From: an uncultured Spirochaetales bacterium
GTDB taxonomy: Bacteria > UBP6 > UBA1177
DNA length: 11,518 nt
Direction: 5' to 3'
Assembly: GCA_902780365.1 (NCBI GenBank)
Contig: CACZFE010000040.1
Coordinates: 1-11,518 of the forward strand
A model generated the notes under the pieces. It was not told the origin of the DNA. It made no database searches and saw nothing but the letters and a program-made list of their open reading frames with translations. Below, in pieces: positions 1 to 5,920 of this stretch. Positions within the stretch are counted from its first letter, which is position 1. The number at the start of each line of letters is the position of its first letter. Made by a program: the position numbers and the translations under genes.

Positions 1-927
1 AAAACTGTTGCGTTGTGGGATGCTTTTGAGCTTTTCAGGGCGAAACCGAGGAAACGGGTGATTTCCGAGAGGGTTTATGGCGATTACCGCAACATGTGGA
101 ACAGTTTTGTCGTGTTTGTCGGCCGGAATTTTCCCGATGTGAAGTATATGAGCGAAATCACAAAGGGGATTGCCGAGAAATTTCTTGCCGAAGAATGGAA
201 AAAAGGGTTCGCCGAGCGGACCTACAACGAGAGGATAACGAAGTTCAGGACGATTTTTTCCGCTTTGGCGGAAGAGGCAGGGCTTCGCAAAAATGTGTGG
301 CAGCAGGTCGACAAGATGAGCGAAGGTCACATTTCAAAGCGCCCTTTCTCGAAGGCGCAGCTGAAGCAGATTTTCGGTATGGCAAAAGGGGAGATGCGGA
401 CTTTGTGCATGATCGGGCTTTACACAGGGCTGCGTCTCGGGGATGCAGCCACTTTGAAGTGGGACGAGATCGATTTTGAGAACTCCGTCATTTCGAGGCT
501 GCCGAACAAAACCAAACATCTGAAGAAAAATGTGGAGATACCGCTTCTTGGCGGGCTTTGCGATGAGCTGAAACGGGTGAGGGCAGGGCAGAAAGTCGAA
601 GAGGTTTATGTTGTTCCCGGAATGGCGGAAAAATATTTCAGGAACAATGAAGTTTCGAAAATGGTTCAGGCGTGTTTCCGTCAGGCAGGAATCGAAACAA
701 ATATCGACAGGGAAAGATGAAGATGCTCAAGAAAAACAACGGTCTACGGCTTTCACAGCTTCCGCCACAGTTTTGTCTCTCTCTGTGCGGCTCACGGAAT
801 CCCGATGAATGTCGTGATGGAACTTGTAGGGCACAGGTCTGCGATGGTGCATGAGATATATCAGCATGCGAGCAACGAGCAGAAAATCGAGGCGATAAAC
901 GTCATTGAAAAGGAATTCTTGTCGTGA
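1..927 (+). pseudogene. Tyrosine recombinase (phage integrase family), 5'-truncated by the window edge and split by an in-frame TGA
   Basis: The reading frame is open from base 1, so the true start lies outside the window; TTG at 13 is only the first possible start inside it. An N-terminal SAM-like core-binding domain (about residues 1-110) is followed by the catalytic domain. The box I arginine is in TGLRLGD (about 421-450), and the strand lysine lies in the NKTKHLKKN segment (about 505-533). The frame then meets TGA at 718-720. The same frame continues without a shift into HSFRHSF (HxxR), ELVGHRS (His) and EIYQHAS (nucleophile Tyr), and ends at TGA 925-927. All catalytic residues are therefore present but lie on both sides of the stop, so the first part alone should be inactive. 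The gene may be a fresh nonsense pseudogene, or the stop may be a sequence error. The specific element is unknown; neither cargo nor an attachment site was recognised. Confidence 0.82.
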
Positions 928-953
928 TTGTCGATTAAGTTCGTTCTTTTCGA

Positions 954-1012
954 CGCCGCCTGACTTTTGTCGGTATATCGATATTTCGAAATTTCGATAT
1001 TCGAAGGCGGCG
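954..1012. repeat. TCGA-rich palindromic element, left copy
   Basis: An 8-bp perfect inverted repeat (CGCCGCCT at 954-961 and AGGCGGCG at 1005-1012) encloses an AT-rich, TCGA-rich core at 974-1001. The core centre TCGAAATTTCGA is itself a perfect palindrome. The 28-nt core recurs at 5314-5341 with one mismatch, and bases 1000-1027 recur in inverted orientation at 5266-5293 with 25 of 28 identical. It lies just after the recombinase stop and just before the promoter at 1020. No T-run follows on either strand, so it is not a standard intrinsic terminator. It looks like a dispersed intergenic palindromic repeat; its function is unknown. Confidence 0.7.
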
Positions 1013-1019
1013 GATCGAT

Positions 1020-1070
1020 GATAATGATTTTCTTTGCATTTCCCGGCGTGCTAAATAAAATTGCGCGATT
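1020..1070 (+). promoter_or_regulatory. Shared promoter block, copy 1 (for the membrane protein at 1133)
   Basis: A -35-like TTGCAT (1034-1039) and a -10-like TAAAAT (1056-1061) are separated by 16 bp. The block matches 3516-3566 upstream of the mutase gene. The first 22 bases are identical, the 9 bases inside the spacer (1042-1050) are almost wholly different, and the last 20 bases match at 19. Conservation of the boxes and start region with a free spacer is what a shared promoter would show. Transcription would start near 1068, giving a leader of about 65 nt. Confidence 0.6.
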
Positions 1071-1085
1071 GGCTCTTCTGTCACG

Positions 1086-1107
1086 GAGACGCCATATATG
1101 ACGTCTC
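1086..1107 (+). promoter_or_regulatory. Leader hairpin upstream of the membrane protein gene
   Basis: A perfect 6-bp inverted repeat, GAGACG at 1086-1091 and CGTCTC at 1102-1107 with a 10-nt loop, lies in the predicted leader between the promoter block and the start at 1133. It has no T-run, so it is not a terminator. It could be an mRNA-stabilising stem or a protein-binding site. It is short enough to be chance. Confidence 0.3.
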
Positions 1108-1132
1108 TGCAAGGTAAATTTCGGGATTTTAA

Positions 1133-1630
1133 ATGGAAATAGTTCTTATTGTCGCAACAATCCCTTTTCTCTGGTATTTTTTCAGAAAAATCGGAATGCC
1201 GCTCTTTGCTTCGATGGCTGTTGCAGCGGTTTTGGAAATCGTGAATGAAACGGTGTTTGCCGGTGTCGGCACGTTTTATCCTGAAGTCGTACTTCCGTTC
1301 CCGTTTTTCAAATTTCCTGTTCTGATAGTCTTGATTGCCGGGATTTATTCTGGAATCATCAATTATGCCGCATTGAAAATATCGGGATTTTTCTCTGGAA
1401 AATATCTGCGGGCTGCGGTTTTTGTGATTTCTGCGGCATTGCTGAATATAGTTTCGATAGCCGTTGAAAGTGTCGGTATTTATTCAGGATTCTGGCAGCA
1501 CAGACAGCCTTCCGGCATATCGACGATTTATTTTGCGGTTTATGTTTACTACCTTCTGATCGTTTTTGCAGCGTCACTTTTTACTGCTTTCTCGATTTGC
1601 CGCCGGAATCCCGGCATCACAGCTGACTAA
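1133..1630 (+). CDS. Small integral membrane protein, about five helices, unknown function
   Basis: This 165-residue protein is hydrophobic throughout, with likely membrane helices near residues 1-18, 22-46, 60-82, 93-113 and 131-155 and a short basic C-terminal tail. Possible functional polar residues within or next to helices are E35, N38, E39, E112 and H123. Acidic residues in a compact multi-helix fold recall the carotenoid-hydratase CruF/DUF422 type, but the resemblance is too weak for a call. The start ATG has only a weak ribosome site (CGGGA, 1122-1126). It follows the promoter block at 1020-1070 that it shares with the mutase gene, which suggests co-expression. Its last 57 bases overlap, tail to tail, the end of the glycosyltransferase-like gene on the other strand. 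The gene is probably real because it has its own promoter and clear membrane topology. Confidence 0.7.
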   Translation: MEIVLIVATIPFLWYFFRKIGMPLFASMAVAAVLEIVNETVFAGVGTFYPEVVLPFPFFKFPVLIVLIAGIYSGIINYAALKISGFFSGKYLRAAVFVISAALLNIVSIAVESVGIYSGFWQHRQPSGISTIYFAVYVYYLLIVFAASLFTAFSICRRNPGITAD

Positions 1631-3403
1631 TTTGAAAAGTGTGCTTCCTTCGCCGTTTTCCGCGATTTTTCTGAGACACGGCGAGTTTTCAAGGTCTTTC
1701 AGGGAAAGTCTGTCAGTCCTTATCTTCATAAATTCGTGCCAGACTATGAAATTTATTCCGGATCTTTTTAAAAACATGAACGCCGCGGCATCAGGAAGGC
1801 TGTTTATATGCGACTGAAAAATCATGCGCGGGGTCGGGAAGTATCCGTTTACGCCGTTCACGGAGTCGATTTTATGGCGGTTCTGCCAGTTCGTGTAGAT
1901 GATTTCGCGGTTATACTGAAAAATGTCGTCCCACGAATCGACGAACATCCCCATATTCAGGACATGGAGTTCCGGGTTAGCGCTGCTTTTGTGAACGAAA
2001 TCTTTGGGATTTTGAAATTTTTCCGTCTCTTCCGCCTTGAATTCGACGTTCATTTCGGCCGGAAGCTCGAGGATAAGCGGTTTGGTGATGTTCTGCTGCT
2101 TTATCGTTTCGTAGATTTCAGGCACTTTTTCAGTGACCGCTGCATCGAAACCTTTGATCGGGAAGGGGACGTTTTCGATGAAATTCAGTGCAAAAAATGC
2201 AATGATAACGAGATGCTGCCTCTTGGTTTTCCGGCAGATCCTTTCAAGTGAGATCGCTGCGGAAACTGAAACGGCAAATAGAAATATGAAGTATGCGCGG
2301 ACTGCGACACGAAGGAATTTCAGGACCGGGATCGGTTTGTAGAAAATGTAGAGCGGCGAATAAAACACCTCTTTCATGTTGAACATAAAGACTGGTCCGC
2401 ACGCGAAAAATATGCCGACTGTTGCTAAAAGTGCGAATAAGATCCGGTTTTCAGCGTTCCATTTGAACATCGAATATGCAAAAAGCGCAAGGGGCAGCAG
2501 GGCGATGAAGTTGTAATGCCGGACAAAACCCCAGTTCAAAGGGATCCCGAAAAATTTACCGATATTCGGATAAATCAGGTTGCCTGGAAGGACCAGAATG
2601 GTATCAATAAGGTTGAAACTCGCCATCTTCGCAGTGTAGAAAGCTTCAAAAACAGGAATAAAATCAAGGTCATAGAGCACATAAAGGTAATAGAAGAAAT
2701 TCGGTGCGGCTATGACGAAAGAAATAAGCAGGCAGAGGGAAAAAAGTTTTGCAGTTTCACTTGTTTTTAAACTGTTTTTTCGTGCAAGAAATGCGAAAAG
2801 AACCGTGATCATCAGAAACTGGTAGAAAAAGACATAGAACGAAAAATAAATTTCTAAACCGGCTAATATACTTGAAATTATTAGATATTTCAGTTTGTGT
2901 GAATCGAAAAAACGATAGATAAGATGTAGTGATATGGCCGGGATGAAAAAGAAAATTATGACTGAATCGTCAATGTGGGCAAAAACCATGTTGCTGCACG
3001 TAAAACAGAATCCGGCAAAAAGTTTTGCGGGAAAAAACTGAGTGAAATTCCCTGTAAAAACAAAGATCCCGAAAGCCGTGAGCGTCAGAAGAAGAGTGAT
3101 GAACCAGAAATTCGTCCAGTGGTCACTCAAGCCGCAAGCTTTGAATATCATTATAAAAAACTGCATTCCTGGGGCCGATTCTCCGTAAGCGAGAGGATTT
3201 TCGGCCGGAAACATAGCCTTTCCGGCAGTTTCACCCGTGAAAAACGATTTGACCGCTTCCAGAGTGTGTGCGGAATAAGTCAGTGCAAGCCAGGAGTCGC
3301 AGTTGCCCGAAATCTGTTTTTTCAACGGAAGCTGCAGAAAAAGCAGTGCGAAAAAGAGAAAATAAATGAAAAATGCAAGGTATTTCTGATTTCGTTTTGT
3401 CAA
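1574..3403 (-). CDS. GT-C-type membrane glycosyltransferase-like protein
   Basis: This 609-residue protein has about ten to eleven hydrophobic helices between residues 8 and 413, then a soluble C-terminal domain (about 415-609) that would face the periplasm or exterior. GT-C features are visible. An Asp lies in the first external loop after helix 1 (NCDSW, D36). An NPLAYGESAPG segment follows at 69-79, and the motif ending LKFLRVAVRAYF precedes a late helix (361-372). The external domain contains NGVNGYFPTPR and a SGINFIVWHEF strand, typical of this class. Such enzymes use polyprenyl-phosphate-linked sugars outside the membrane; the acceptor cannot be told. The start is TTG at 3403, the only usual start codon near the N-terminus in this frame, with a GGCGGGG stretch upstream as a modest ribosome site. 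The 3' end overlaps the gene at 1133 by 57 bp on the opposite strand. No other sugar-transfer gene is nearby. Confidence 0.78.
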   Translation of the reverse strand: MTKRNQKYLAFFIYFLFFALLFLQLPLKKQISGNCDSWLALTYSAHTLEAVKSFFTGETAGKAMFPAENPLAYGESAPGMQFFIMIFKACGLSDHWTNFWFITLLLTLTAFGIFVFTGNFTQFFPAKLFAGFCFTCSNMVFAHIDDSVIIFFFIPAISLHLIYRFFDSHKLKYLIISSILAGLEIYFSFYVFFYQFLMITVLFAFLARKNSLKTSETAKLFSLCLLISFVIAAPNFFYYLYVLYDLDFIPVFEAFYTAKMASFNLIDTILVLPGNLIYPNIGKFFGIPLNWGFVRHYNFIALLPLALFAYSMFKWNAENRILFALLATVGIFFACGPVFMFNMKEVFYSPLYIFYKPIPVLKFLRVAVRAYFIFLFAVSVSAAISLERICRKTKRQHLVIIAFFALNFIENVPFPIKGFDAAVTEKVPEIYETIKQQNITKPLILELPAEMNVEFKAEETEKFQNPKDFVHKSSANPELHVLNMGMFVDSWDDIFQYNREIIYTNWQNRHKIDSVNGVNGYFPTPRMIFQSHINSLPDAAAFMFLKRSGINFIVWHEFMKIRTDRLSLKDLENSPCLRKIAENGEGSTLFKLVSCDAGIPAANRESSKK

Positions 3404-3441
3404 AACGACCCCGCCGTTTTTGTTCCGCTCATCCTGTGGAA

Positions 3442-3456
3442 ACGTTTCAGAAACGT
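3442..3456. promoter_or_regulatory. 15-bp perfect palindrome between divergent genes
   Basis: ACGTTTC, one central base, then GAAACGT form an exact inverted repeat in the 194-bp interval between the glycosyltransferase-like gene (-) and the mutase gene (+). It lies about 40 bp upstream of the TTG start on the minus strand and about 75 bp upstream of the mutase -35 box, where an operator would fit. There is no second copy in the window, so this is a candidate only. Confidence 0.35.
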
Positions 3457-3515
3457 CTCTCCGGCGCGGTATTATATTCGATTTTTACGGAATTGCGAGA
3501 GGACGGCGAAACGAC

Positions 3516-3566
3516 GATAATGATTTTCTTTGCATTTTCTCCGCCACTAAATAAAATCGCGCGATT
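3516..3566 (+). promoter_or_regulatory. Shared promoter block, copy 2 (for the mutase gene)
   Basis: TTGCAT (3530-3535) and TAAAAT (3552-3557) have the same 16-bp spacing as copy 1 at 1020-1070. The 22 bases that include the -35 and the 20 bases around the -10 and start point match copy 1 (42 of 51 overall), while the 9-bp middle of the spacer is unrelated. The predicted start near 3564 gives a leader of about 34 nt carrying AGGAG at 3587-3591. Confidence 0.65.
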
Positions 3567-3597
3567 CGAGTTTTTTCACTTAATTTAGGAGTTAAAA

Positions 3598-5253
3598 ATG
3601 ACAGTAAAAGAGACATTCGAGAATTGGAAAGCCGGTAGTTACGGCAAGGCAGTCGCAAAGTTCCCCGAAAGGAAGCAGCGCTTCAAAACATCTTACGGCG
3701 AAACTGTAGAACCTCTCTACATTCCTGAAAACGAGGACGAAAAATACCTCGAAACACGCGGCGTGCCGGGCGAATATCCGTTCACCAGAGGCGTCCAGCC
3801 GACAATGTACCGCGGCAGATTCTGGACGATGCGTCAGTATGCAGGTTTCGGAACGGCTGAAGAATCGAACAAACGTTACAAATACCTTCTCGGCAACGGT
3901 CAGACGGGTCTTTCTGTCGCTTTCGACCTTCCGACGCAGATCGGCTACGACTCCGATCATCCGATGAGTGACGGTGAAGTCGGAAAAGTCGGCGTTGCGA
4001 TAGATTCTCTCAAAGATATGGAAATTCTTTTCGACGGTATTCCGCTGGGCGATGTTTCGACATCAATGACCATCAACGGAACCGCTTCTGTCCTTCTTTC
4101 GATGTATATCGCAGTTGCCGAAAAGCAGGGTTTCTCGGCTGACAAACTCACCGGAACTATTCAGAACGACATTCTCAAGGAATACATCGCGAGAGGCACT
4201 TACCGCTTCCCGCCGAAGCCTTCGATGAGACTTATCACCGATATTTTTGCTTTCTGTGCGCAGAATGTTCCGAAGTGGAACACGATCTCGATTTCGGGTT
4301 ACCACATCCGCGAGGCAGGTTCGAACGCGGTCCAGGAAGTCGCTTTCACCCTTGCAGACGGTATTGCTTACGTTGAAGCTGCGATCAAGGCAGGACTTGA
4401 CGTTGACGTTTTCGCGCCGCGTCTTTCCTTCTTCTTCAATGCTAACAACAACCTTCTTGAGGAAGTCGCAAAATTCCGCGCTGCAAGAAGACTCTGGGCT
4501 GAGATCATGAAGCACCGCTTCAACTCGAAGAGCGCAAAATCGCAGATGCTCCGTTTCCACACTCAGACGGCAGGATGCACGCTCACAGCACAGCAGCCCG
4601 ACAACAACATCGTCCGCGTCGCTATCCAGACTTTGGCGGCAGTTCTCGGCGGAACCCAGTCGCTCCACACCAACAGCCGTGACGAAGCTTTGGCTCTTCC
4701 GACTGAAGACAGCGTTCGTATCGCGCTCAGAACGCAGCAGATCGTTGCTTACGAAAGCGGCGTTGCAGACACGATAGATCCGCTCGCAGGAAGCTACTAC
4801 ATCGAAGCTCTTACCGACAGCATTTACGAAAAGGCTAAAGGATACATCGCAAGAATCGATGAGCTCGGCGGAATGGTCGAAGCGATCGAAAAAGGCTTTG
4901 TCCAGCAGGAGATTCAGGACAGCGCTTACCACTATCAGCTTGAAGTCGAAAGCGGCGAACAGGTAGTTGTCGGTGTCAACAAGTTCCAGATCAAGGAACC
5001 GGCTCCGGCTAACCTTCTTAAAGTTGACCCGTCGATCCAGGTCGCTCAGATCGCTAAAATCAAGGCTGTCAAGGAAGCACGTGACAACGATGCGGTCAAG
5101 AGACACCTTGCAATCATCAAGGCTACGGCTCAGACCAGTGACAACCTTATGCCGAAGATCCTCGACGCTGTAAAACAGTATGCGACACTCGGCGAGATCG
5201 CAGGCACGCTCGAAGAAGTTTTCGGCGTTCACAAAGAATCGGTTGTTCTCTAA
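3598..5253 (+). CDS. mcmA: Methylmalonyl-CoA mutase, large (catalytic, N-terminal domain) subunit
   Basis: This enzyme interconverts (R)-methylmalonyl-CoA and succinyl-CoA by a B12 radical mechanism in propionate/succinate metabolism. The 551 residues cover only the substrate-binding barrel; the C-terminal B12-binding domain (DxHxxG) of one-chain mutases is absent, so a separate small subunit is needed and is not in this window. Signature segments are TMYRGRFWTMRQYAG (69-83), AFDLPTQIGYDSDHP (108-122), SGYHIREAG (233-241) and RTQQIVAYESGVADTIDP near 380-400. Y71, R199 and H236 align with Propionibacterium Tyr89, Arg207 and His244. Tyr and Arg at the first two argue for methylmalonyl-CoA rather than isobutyryl- or 2-hydroxyisobutyryl-CoA as substrate. 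AGGAG six bases before the ATG fixes the start. It is expressed from the promoter block at 3516. Confidence 0.93.
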   Translation: MTVKETFENWKAGSYGKAVAKFPERKQRFKTSYGETVEPLYIPENEDEKYLETRGVPGEYPFTRGVQPTMYRGRFWTMRQYAGFGTAEESNKRYKYLLGNGQTGLSVAFDLPTQIGYDSDHPMSDGEVGKVGVAIDSLKDMEILFDGIPLGDVSTSMTINGTASVLLSMYIAVAEKQGFSADKLTGTIQNDILKEYIARGTYRFPPKPSMRLITDIFAFCAQNVPKWNTISISGYHIREAGSNAVQEVAFTLADGIAYVEAAIKAGLDVDVFAPRLSFFFNANNNLLEEVAKFRAARRLWAEIMKHRFNSKSAKSQMLRFHTQTAGCTLTAQQPDNNIVRVAIQTLAAVLGGTQSLHTNSRDEALALPTEDSVRIALRTQQIVAYESGVADTIDPLAGSYYIEALTDSIYEKAKGYIARIDELGGMVEAIEKGFVQQEIQDSAYHYQLEVESGEQVVVGVNKFQIKEPAPANLLKVDPSIQVAQIAKIKAVKEARDNDAVKRHLAIIKATAQTSDNLMPKILDAVKQYATLGEIAGTLEEVFGVHKESVVL

Positions 5254-5265
5254 TTCATCGTTATA

Positions 5266-5293
5266 TCGTTATTATCGATTCGCCGCCTTCGAA
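5266..5293. repeat. Inverted 28-bp copy of the left element's right half
   Basis: These bases match the reverse complement of 1000-1027 at 25 of 28 positions, including the uninterrupted CGCCGCCTTCGAA (5281-5293). They begin 12 bp after the mutase stop. With the core at 5314-5341 they make this locus an approximate reverse complement of the locus at 954-1027. About 4.3 kb containing three genes lies between the two. Confidence 0.65.
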
Positions 5294-5302
5294 GTATCAA
5301 TT

Positions 5303-5363
5303 CGCGCCATCGATATATCGATATTTCGAAAATTCGATATTTCGACAATATTTTTGTGGCGCG
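5303..5363. repeat. TCGA-rich palindromic element, right copy
   Basis: CGCGCCA at 5303-5309 pairs exactly with TGGCGCG at 5357-5363. These arms enclose a core (5314-5341) that matches 974-1001 at 27 of 28 bases. The arms differ in sequence from those of the left copy but remain complementary, which suggests that the stem itself is kept. The element sits in the convergent gap between the mutase gene and the flavodoxin operon. It lacks a following T-run on either strand, so termination is not its obvious role. Confidence 0.65.
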
Positions 5364-5366
5364 TCG

Positions 5367-5401
5367 AAAAAAACAGAGATGTTTCGGCAAAGCCTCAACA
5401 T
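5367..5401 (-). terminator. Intrinsic terminator of the lipoprotein/ammonia-lyase/flavodoxin operon
   Basis: Read on the minus strand, ATGTT and AACAT (5401-5379) enclose a second stem, GGC-TTT-GCC. The two are joined by a symmetrical GA/GA internal loop that could form tandem G-A pairs. Seven T's follow five bases later (5373-5367). It begins 11 bp after the flavodoxin stop. The stem is short, so efficiency is uncertain. Confidence 0.55.
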
Positions 5402-5411
5402 GACGAAGAAT

Positions 5412-5894
5412 CTAAAGACCTTTTGCCCAGTCAGCAAGTTCTTCTTTTGTCCATTCTCCGTTGAGGACTCTGCCTTCTTTGACGATCGTAGTTTCAGAAA
5501 GGGAAGGAATGAGCGATTTCACGCTGCCGTCAAGCTTCATCGTGCCGCCGCTCGTTGCGAAAACGACGATTGTTTTACCTGAAAAATCGTGCTTTTCCAG
5601 AAATGCGTTGACTATCGAAGGAGCTGCCCAGCCCCAGATCGGAAAGCCGAGAAAGATCTTGTCATAGCCCGTTAAATCGAGATCTTTATCGACGATCTCA
5701 GGGCGTTTGCTCTTTCTCGTAGCGACTTCGCGGAAACTGCGTGAAAGCGGATTCATCCACAGAAGATCGGCTTTCGTGTACTTCTTCGCCGGCTCGATCT
5801 CGAAAACATCGGCTTGAATAGCCTCTGCAAGCTGGATGGCTTTCAATTTTGTGTGACCGCCAGCCGAAAAATAGATAACCAAATTTTTGCTCAT
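5412..5894 (-). CDS. Small flavodoxin-family protein
   Basis: This 160-residue protein has a flavodoxin fold that should bind FMN and act as a cytosolic electron carrier or small quinone/flavin reductase; the partner is unknown. The phosphate-binding loop is YFSAGGHTK (8-16). A GFPIWGWAAPS segment (about 83-93) carries the aromatic residues that usually flank the flavin, and FATSGGT (about 112-118) forms the third loop. The pattern matches the flavodoxin_4-type proteins common in anaerobes rather than classical short-chain electron-transfer flavodoxins. The frame stays open upstream to ATG at 5951, inside the end of the lyase gene. The chosen ATG at 5894 has a perfect AGGAGG six bases ahead and starts directly before the first beta strand. 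It lies 26 bp after the lyase stop, so it is the last gene of that operon. The stop is TAG. Confidence 0.88.
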   Translation of the reverse strand: MSKNLVIYFSAGGHTKLKAIQLAEAIQADVFEIEPAKKYTKADLLWMNPLSRSFREVATRKSKRPEIVDKDLDLTGYDKIFLGFPIWGWAAPSIVNAFLEKHDFSGKTIVVFATSGGTMKLDGSVKSLIPSLSETTIVKEGRVLNGEWTKEELADWAKGL

Positions 5895-5920
5895 GTTGTG
5901 CCTCCTTGTCGGATTATTGT

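Noticed and set aside
718..765. TGA at 718-720 as a selenocysteine codon (a GGTCT lies about 20 nt downstream as in the E. coli fdhF SECIS loop)
   Set aside because: The bases around GGTCT are not complementary, so no SECIS stem forms, and tyrosine recombinases have no known selenocysteine there.
608..854. Programmed frameshift to rejoin the recombinase
   Set aside because: The sequence after the stop that carries HxxR, His and Tyr is in the original frame, so no shift is needed; the other frames give no family motifs.
1602..1615. GCCGG-AATC-CCGGC as a bidirectional terminator
   Set aside because: No T-run follows on either strand and it lies inside both coding regions; noted only as part of the overlap finding.
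4063..5232. A 389-codon open frame antisense to the mutase gene
   Set aside because: It lies wholly inside a clearly coding gene, its product is rich in Ser, Arg, Asp and Val with no domain pattern, and it follows from the codon bias of the sense strand.
3598..5253. Isobutyryl-CoA or 2-hydroxyisobutyryl-CoA mutase
   Set aside because: Y71 and R199 match the methylmalonyl-CoA mutase residues that are changed in those enzymes.
5303..5363. Palindromic element as terminator of the mutase gene
   Set aside because: The stem loop is over 45 nt and no T-run follows on the plus strand; the T-run in this area belongs to the minus-strand hairpin at 5379-5401.
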